Shown: one piece after another, positions 59,893 to 64,000 of the stretch
How the letters are laid out: each line of letters starts with the position of its first letter
Numbering within the stretch: the first letter of the stretch is position 1
Assembly (NCBI RefSeq): GCF_000382885.1
Contig: NZ_CAVK010000250.1
Span: 1-64,000 of the forward strand
DNA from: Sphingobium indicum BiD32
Lineage (GTDB): Bacteria > Pseudomonadota > Alphaproteobacteria > Sphingomonadales > Sphingomonadaceae
Length of the DNA stretch: 64,000 nucleotides
Direction: 5' to 3'
Notes under the pieces: generated by a model
Databases searched by the model: none
The model's input: the letters and a program-made list of their open reading frames with translations, nothing else
What the model was told of the DNA's origin: nothing
Made by a program: the position numbers and the translations under genes

Positions 59893-61239
59893 CTAGGCTG
59901 CCATGTCTGCTTGCAGCGGCGCTTTCATCAACAGGTACATCGCCGATGTCGGGTGCAGGCCATCCGCACTGCCCGGTGACCCGGCAATTTGCGCGATGCG
60001 ATCGGTCAGGGTCGCGTCGGACATGGCATTGGTGGATGTATCGACCACCGAAGCGATGCCATGTGTGCCGATCGCCGCGACCAGCCCGTTGTTCACATCG
60101 GTGCGCCCGCCAACGTCGCCCGTGGCATAGCCCCCAAAAGGCACCTGAGAGGCGGGAGCAAGCGAATAGGTGCCTGCGGAAACGCGCGGCGTCATCATGA
60201 TGGGATGAATGGTCGCGGTCGGGTTCACGGCCAATATCTGGTCGTACATCGTCATGCGATCGGCGAGTATCTGCGTTGCCGTCCGCGCGCTGCCGGTCGA
60301 TGTGTTGGTGTTGCCTAGGTCGTTGGTGCCGTAGCCGTCATAAACCCTGCGGAAATAGGGATAGAGCAGTGACCGCTTGGCATTGCGCGGCACGCCACTG
60401 TCCGACATGATATAGGCCGAAACCGATGTGGCCGGCCGCGCAACCGACGTCCATGGCAGACCAAGTGCAAAGGCCGCCTTGCGCAAAGCCCCGCCCTGGA
60501 ACTCGCCATCGTTCGCACCAAGCAGACCTTCGCCCTGACCGTAGCCGATGCTGTTGGCGATGAAGAGGAGGGACTTCCCATGCGTGCTGGAAAGGCCGTT
60601 AAGCAGTAACGGCATGTAGAGATTGGTGTTTGCGCCGCCGCCCGTGGGCAGCGTCAACGCGCCGGTGCCCATATGCTGGTCAGTACCAGCGCCGCTATTG
60701 GGGCATGTATAGGCGCTTTCGCCGGTCACGCTGCCAACGGTCCCGTTGAATACGCGGAGATCGCCATTTACATTATCGCGAATGGCCCGCAGCCAGAAAA
60801 CGGTCCCGGCAGCAAAGGTCGAAAGGCCGAACTGCGCAGGCAGGATATCGTCGCTCTCGACCCATGCCGCGCCGCCCGCCATGACCACGCTGCCCGCGCC
60901 AGACCATTTGACTTCGACCGTCTGGGTCGGCGCACCGGGTATCTCCATACCGACGATCAGCGTAGCGGCTGCGACCGCACCATCTTCCCTGTTCCTCGTC
61001 CCGACGAAATAATTGGCATAGACCAGCCGAAATCCGAAATAGGTGCCCGGACCCATGACGTGGCGGGTGCGGCACATGAAACGCGGATTCGCCCCGGTCG
61101 ATCCGGTCGAGGTCGCAACCTCGCCCCGCGTTGCCGCCGCCATCCACGTCGGCGCAGGATCAGGCGTTGCACCCGCCACCCCCAGAACGCCGAGCTGGCC
61201 GAGCATGAGCGCACCCGCGTCGCCCAGACAGCCGAGCAT
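59893..61239 (-). CDS. SGNH-like phage spike protein
   Basis: A 448-residue relative of the IS-truncated gene at 1378-2370. Shared blocks are VKWSGAGSV, DDILPAQFGLSTFAAGTVFWLRAIRDN and NDLGNTNTSTGSARTATQILAD. Block III (GTND) and block V (ADGLHP) of SGNH hydrolases are kept; block I shows ANSIGYGQG, with Asn in place of the Asp of GDS. Probably a receptor-acting spike or deacetylase-like tail protein. Confidence 0.75.
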   Translation of the reverse strand: MLGCLGDAGALMLGQLGVLGVAGATPDPAPTWMAAATRGEVATSTGSTGANPRFMCRTRHVMGPGTYFGFRLVYANYFVGTRNREDGAVAAATLIVGMEIPGAPTQTVEVKWSGAGSVVMAGGAAWVESDDILPAQFGLSTFAAGTVFWLRAIRDNVNGDLRVFNGTVGSVTGESAYTCPNSGAGTDQHMGTGALTLPTGGGANTNLYMPLLLNGLSSTHGKSLLFIANSIGYGQGEGLLGANDGEFQGGALRKAAFALGLPWTSVARPATSVSAYIMSDSGVPRNAKRSLLYPYFRRVYDGYGTNDLGNTNTSTGSARTATQILADRMTMYDQILAVNPTATIHPIMMTPRVSAGTYSLAPASQVPFGGYATGDVGGRTDVNNGLVAAIGTHGIASVVDTSTNAMSDATLTDRIAQIAGSPGSADGLHPTSAMYLLMKAPLQADMAA

Positions 61240-61562
61240 CAGACGGCATCCATGATGGCGACTTTCTCGCCCGCCGCCGTCACCGCAAAGGATCGCGGCT
61301 GATTGGCCAGCACAAGGTGCCCGGTGTCGCTGTTGGCAGTGGGATCAGACCCGAACTTGACCCAGACGTCGCCCTTTGGCGCGATCGTCCAGAAGCGCGG
61401 CTTCAGCAGCACCGGCCCATCCGCCACGATCGACGATTGCGCGCTGGTGCCAGAGCTTGTCATCGTGTCCGCTGCGCCTTCGACGCTGTCGGGAATAGGC
61501 ATCGTCGCGCCGGTATCGGCACGCGCCTGCACATTGCAGAGCGTGATATGGACTAGGGCCAT
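61239..61562 (-). CDS. Phage structural protein near spike
   Basis: A 107-residue beta-rich protein (LVHITLCNVQARADTGATMPIPDSVEG, PRFWTIAPKGDVWVKFGSDPTA, LVLANQPRSFAVTAAGEKVAI). It occupies the place of the spike-base gene in the 2370-2636 pair. One-base stop-start overlap with the spike gene. No family recognised; a spike base or collar piece is a guess. Confidence 0.65.
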   Translation of the reverse strand: MALVHITLCNVQARADTGATMPIPDSVEGAADTMTSSGTSAQSSIVADGPVLLKPRFWTIAPKGDVWVKFGSDPTANSDTGHLVLANQPRSFAVTAAGEKVAIMDAV

Positions 61563-61593
61563 GAATATGTCCTTTCAGGGGAGGCGGTGAAAC

Positions 61594-61734
61594 TTAGCGG
61601 ACGTCCATCGGGCAAACCCGCGCGACGACGCGCTCGGCCAGCGCCAGGGCCGCCTTGGCGTTGGGGCAGCTGGCATAGGGGCGGACCGTGGCGCAGCCGC
61701 TCAGCAGCAGCATCAGGGGGAGCAGGCGGATCAC
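61594..61734 (-). CDS. Tiny lipoprotein (possible o-spanin)
   Basis: 46 residues from GTG 61734: IRLLPLMLLLSGCATVRPYASC. The lipobox LLSGC makes it a lipoprotein. GTG overlaps the previous stop (GTGA). Located in a lysis block, it may be an Rz1-like outer-membrane spanin subunit, though a partner with the Rz layout is not clear. Confidence 0.6.
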   Translation of the reverse strand: MIRLLPLMLLLSGCATVRPYASCPNAKAALALAERVVARVCPMDVR

Positions 61735-61841
61735 CAGTCCACCCCCTGCCTGATGGCGCGATAGACGAAGGGCGCGGCCCCCGCGATGATCATCAGCAGA
61801 AAGCTGACAAACCCGGCGATGAATATCCCGATATTCGCCAT
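61731..61841 (-). CDS. Very small membrane protein
   Basis: 36 residues: MANIGIFIAGFVSFLLMIIAG then APFVYRAIRQGVDW. One helix. It overlaps both neighbours (TGATG with the holin, GTGA with the lipoprotein). Possibly part of the lysis set. Confidence 0.55.
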   Translation of the reverse strand: MANIGIFIAGFVSFLLMIIAGAAPFVYRAIRQGVDW

Positions 61842-62026
61842 CACTTTTGCGCCAGCCTGCGGGTGCTGATCTGCCCCCACACCAGCGGAACGACGACCAG
61901 CGCGACCGCGCCCAGCATCTCGACCGTATCCGCGGCCAGCCAGCCCTTGCCGATGGCATAGCCGCCCACGATCAGCACGATCTGGCGCACGCCTGCTGCA
62001 ATCTGTGTGGTAGTGACGTCGTTCAT
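61841..62026 (-). CDS. Small phage holin (Pam3-gp28-like)
   Basis: A 61-residue membrane protein: TTQIAAGVRQIVLIVGGYAIGKGWLAADTVEMLGAVALVVVPLVWGQIS. Two helices. The pattern fits putative small holins of the Pam3-gp28 type. Neighbours include a muramidase, so it probably makes the hole for it. Confidence 0.75.
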   Translation of the reverse strand: MNDVTTTQIAAGVRQIVLIVGGYAIGKGWLAADTVEMLGAVALVVVPLVWGQISTRRLAQK

Positions 62027-62367
62027 TTTTCGTCCTTTCCGTCAAATACAGGGATGTCGACCGTCTGACCCGCGAATGCGTGGGTGCAATCGGTCAGGAA
62101 CTGGATGCGACCATCGGTGACGAACGAGTGACAGACCTCTGGAGGATCGCCTTCCTCCCACTCGTAGGAAGGGTCGACGGCTCGGCCCGTTCGGACAAGG
62201 ATGGAGGGCGTGAAGGTCGGCTTGTCGGCGTCGCCATTCCAGCGCCAGCGAGTCCGTTCGTCATGATCAACATTCACCCCGTGCCAATATCGGCAACCAG
62301 GGCACATGAAGAAAAGCTGATGGTCGCTGCGGCTCAGAATGGGGGAAAGCGCTATAAATCCGCTCAT
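62023..62367 (-). CDS. DUF6527 family protein
   Basis: A 114-residue protein with CPGCRYWHGVNVDHDERTRWRWNGDADKPTFTPSILV and CHSFVTDGRIQFLTDCTHAFAGQTVDIP. The Cys/His set suggests a zinc site. It is common in phage lysis-region operons. Function unknown. Overlaps flanking genes by 4 bp. Confidence 0.8.
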   Translation of the reverse strand: MSGFIALSPILSRSDHQLFFMCPGCRYWHGVNVDHDERTRWRWNGDADKPTFTPSILVRTGRAVDPSYEWEEGDPPEVCHSFVTDGRIQFLTDCTHAFAGQTVDIPVFDGKDEK

Positions 62368-63056
62368 CGCGATGCACTCCTATGTGCGTCCGCAATATGG
62401 ACGTGGTGGTTGTTCAGTGCGTATCCGGTGCCGTTGTAACCCCGCGAAAAGGGTCGGCAGGTTTCCGGGTCGCTGCTGATCCGACGGAAGGCGGCTTTCA
62501 GCCCGCGACCCTCGACGAAGCGAACGAATGCTTCGACCTGGTCGCCTTCGGTCTGTGCCTGCCGCCAGGCGAACGACCATGGATCATGCGCGCCGCACAC
62601 CGCATAATTCTCGCCCAGGATCTGGAAGCCGCCATAGCTGGCCGACATGAACCCGGCATCCACATCCAGGGCGACTGCATCGAGCAGCTGCTTCCACCTG
62701 CCCGCCTGGCTGCCGGGATAGAGCTTCTTGTTCCACGACCGAGACGACAGATGCGGGTGGCTCTTGTCATAGCGATGATCGGTCGATCGGCTGAACCGAT
62801 GCGGCTCGAACAGGATCGAGGGCCGCCCGTCGATAAAAGCGTCGCCCGACGATTCCGCACGATACACCGCCCACACCTGCGCGGCCGTCCCGCCCAGCAT
62901 CGCGGCTGCCTGGTCGATGTCGAACTGGGTGATGGCATGGTCGGGGCCGCGCGTCAGCTCATCATAGACAGCGGCGCGCATCAACGGTCCCCAGCCGGGC
63001 TTGCCTGTATCGTGGCCAAGCGTCGACAGCCGCCGCTGCAAATCAGCGTGGTTCAT
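62364..63056 (-). CDS. Phage N-acetylmuramidase (DUF3380) endolysin
   Basis: A 230-residue lysin. VWAVYRAESSGDAFIDGRPSILFEPHRFSRST shows the family start and likely Glu; SASYGGFQILGENYAVCG and FVRFVEGRGLKAAFRR follow. No signal peptide. Unlike the GH108 lysin at 21375 it serves the prophage. Confidence 0.9.
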   Translation of the reverse strand: MNHADLQRRLSTLGHDTGKPGWGPLMRAAVYDELTRGPDHAITQFDIDQAAAMLGGTAAQVWAVYRAESSGDAFIDGRPSILFEPHRFSRSTDHRYDKSHPHLSSRSWNKKLYPGSQAGRWKQLLDAVALDVDAGFMSASYGGFQILGENYAVCGAHDPWSFAWRQAQTEGDQVEAFVRFVEGRGLKAAFRRISSDPETCRPFSRGYNGTGYALNNHHVHIADAHRSASR

Positions 63057-63082
63057 ATCATCCTCCGGTAAAAGGGGTGCGG

Positions 63083-63499
63083 CTATTCGCCGCCCATCGG
63101 GCGTTTGCCGACGGCGATATCGGAAAGGGTGCGCTCCGCGCTCAACTCCGTCTGCATCTCTTCGCGAATGGCCGACTTGCGGCGCACAGCCTCATCGATC
63201 ATCAGGTCGCTGACCCCGCGCACGAAGCGGTCAGTATAGAGTTTGACGATGCGATCTGCGCCCACGGTCGCCCCGGCCGTGATCAGCGCAGCACCCTCGC
63301 CACGCACCCCCGCCTGACTGACCAGCCAATAGGCGATCAGCGCCACCATCGGCAGGATGAGAATGTCCGCCAGCACCAGCGCGGGCTTGATCCTGACCCC
63401 TCGCTTGATCAGCAGCGCATATTTCGCGAAAAACCCGAACGTCAGCCCGACCCATATCCATCCATATTTGACGACAAGCGCCTCACCCCATGGCGACAT
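63083..63499 (-). CDS. Phage membrane protein, holin-like
   Basis: From ATG 63499 (GGGAG eight bases before) about 138 residues; the frame is open to 63592. Two helices (WIWVGLTFGFFAKYALLI and ADILILPMVALIAYWLV) and a helical C-terminus (GVSDLMIDEAVRRKSAIREEMQTEL). Possibly a holin or a spanin-like partner. Not firmly assigned. Confidence 0.6.
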   Translation of the reverse strand: MSPWGEALVVKYGWIWVGLTFGFFAKYALLIKRGVRIKPALVLADILILPMVALIAYWLVSQAGVRGEGAALITAGATVGADRIVKLYTDRFVRGVSDLMIDEAVRRKSAIREEMQTELSAERTLSDIAVGKRPMGGE

Positions 63500-63598
63500 C
63501 GCCGCTGCTCCCTGCTCTTGATAGATCGCATCCATTGAAAAGCCGCGCGAAAGGCTGGATCCGCCGACGATGATGTGAGGCGCTTGCTTCATGTCGCA

Positions 63599-64000
63599 TC
63601 AGATCCCGTAATAGGCGCGCATCGCCGCAATCTCGCGGTCGAGCAGCGGGAGATAGGCCGGGTCGTTATAGGAGCGGTCCATGATCAGCGCGCGGCCGAT
63701 CCTTCCATCCCAGCCCGATGAGCCATATTGATAGAGGCCACCGATCGCGATCTGTGTGTCATCGTCAATGGTCGGAGGTGTGCTGGTGTGGGTCAGGGTC
63801 GCAAGGGGCGTGGCGCTGTTCAGGAATATCGTGCTTGTCCGCGTGGGCCGGTCATAGGTGAGGGCCGTGATGAACGGCACGTCGCCAGCGGGCATGTCGA
63901 TCGTCGGCAATAGCAGCGGCGTGCCGCCTGCTGCATAATTCTCCATGAACTGGAGGCGGTCATCGGAATTGCGCCAGGACAGCGCATATTTGGCCGTCGA
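63599..64000 (-). CDS. Tail fibre/LamG-like protein, 5' part outside window
   Basis: The frame continues to the window end. The C-terminus GGLYQYGSSGWDGRIGRALIMDRSYNDPAYLPLLDREIAAMRAYYGI resembles concanavalin/LamG domains common in tail fibres. The first Met in the window (63946) is internal because the frame upstream stays open. Confidence 0.7.
   Translation of the reverse strand, partial: STAKYALSWRNSDDRLQFMENYAAGGTPLLLPTIDMPAGDVPFITALTYDRPTRTSTIFLNSATPLATLTHTSTPPTIDDDTQIAIGGLYQYGSSGWDGRIGRALIMDRSYNDPAYLPLLDREIAAMRAYYGI

Larger units (their letters stand above)
52222..64000. mobile_element. Integrated prophage, right part outside the window
   Basis: The region begins behind tRNA-Ser with a tyrosine integrase and ends in minus-strand tail and lysis genes that run out of the window. 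Early genes are on plus and the lysis/tail genes on minus. The expected copy of the tRNA 3' end at the far junction is not inside this window, so the element's length is unknown. Head and packaging genes are not seen. Confidence 0.85.

Overview
The window looks like chromosomal DNA of a sphingomonad (Alphaproteobacteria, Sphingobium/Sphingomonas-like). It is GC-rich. It carries alphaproteobacterial gene order (yajC-secD-secF-Mth938-like), gene-transfer-agent (GTA) type spike and lysis genes, a carotenoid hydroxylase, a phytase/TonB-receptor pair, and a LexA box of the alphaproteobacterial form GTTC-N7-GTTC. The genus is an inference; nothing here fixes it.

Layout. 1-1431 is a complete IS701-like insertion sequence with exact 21-bp ends. 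It has cut off the 3' end of a spike gene (1378-2370, minus) whose partner at 2370-2636 resembles the GTA spike-base family. 2748-6109 holds a membrane protein, a TauE-type exporter, a glycosyltransferase and a PilZ protein. After tRNA-Pro comes the Sec accessory operon (6623-10064). Then follow a DUF1801 protein, a yybP-ykoY manganese riboswitch with its GDT1-family transporter, an NDUFA9-like protein, uppP, and glutamate synthase (gltD, a DUF2059 gene, gltB). After tRNA-Leu there is a GTA-type endolysin/holin pair and arsR-arsC. The rpsM-rpsK-rpoA-rplQ block follows, then a prolyl oligopeptidase, YoaK and MFS membrane proteins, guaA, an aminotransferase, rmuC, crtZ, an sseA-metC-mscS operon, queF, an M1 aminopeptidase, the phytase/TonB-receptor pair, an OPT transporter, an SGNH hydrolase and hspQ.

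From tRNA-Ser (52132-52221) to the window end lies an integrated prophage that is cut by the window edge. Its left arm is integrase, an AlpA-like regulator and small early genes on the plus strand. The middle is an unusual DNA-protection block: a PIN-domain gene with a partner, a HIRAN protein, a Mom-family DNA-modification protein and an SRAP (YedK/HMCES) protein. The right arm is minus-strand tail-spike and lysis genes.

Most interesting points: (1) the Mom gene has no visible Shine-Dalgarno and is preceded by a run of perfect hairpins (57728-57851) that can close into a cloverleaf or switch to an alternative hairpin; (2) a LexA box sits between the divergent SRAP gene and a small unknown gene; (3) a two-gene unknown/PIN module lies in the prophage early region; (4) the chromosomal spike gene truncated by the IS has an intact diverged relative in the prophage; (5) arsC keeps its active-site cysteine but has no canonical start codon, and the Mth938-like gene appears to start with CTG.
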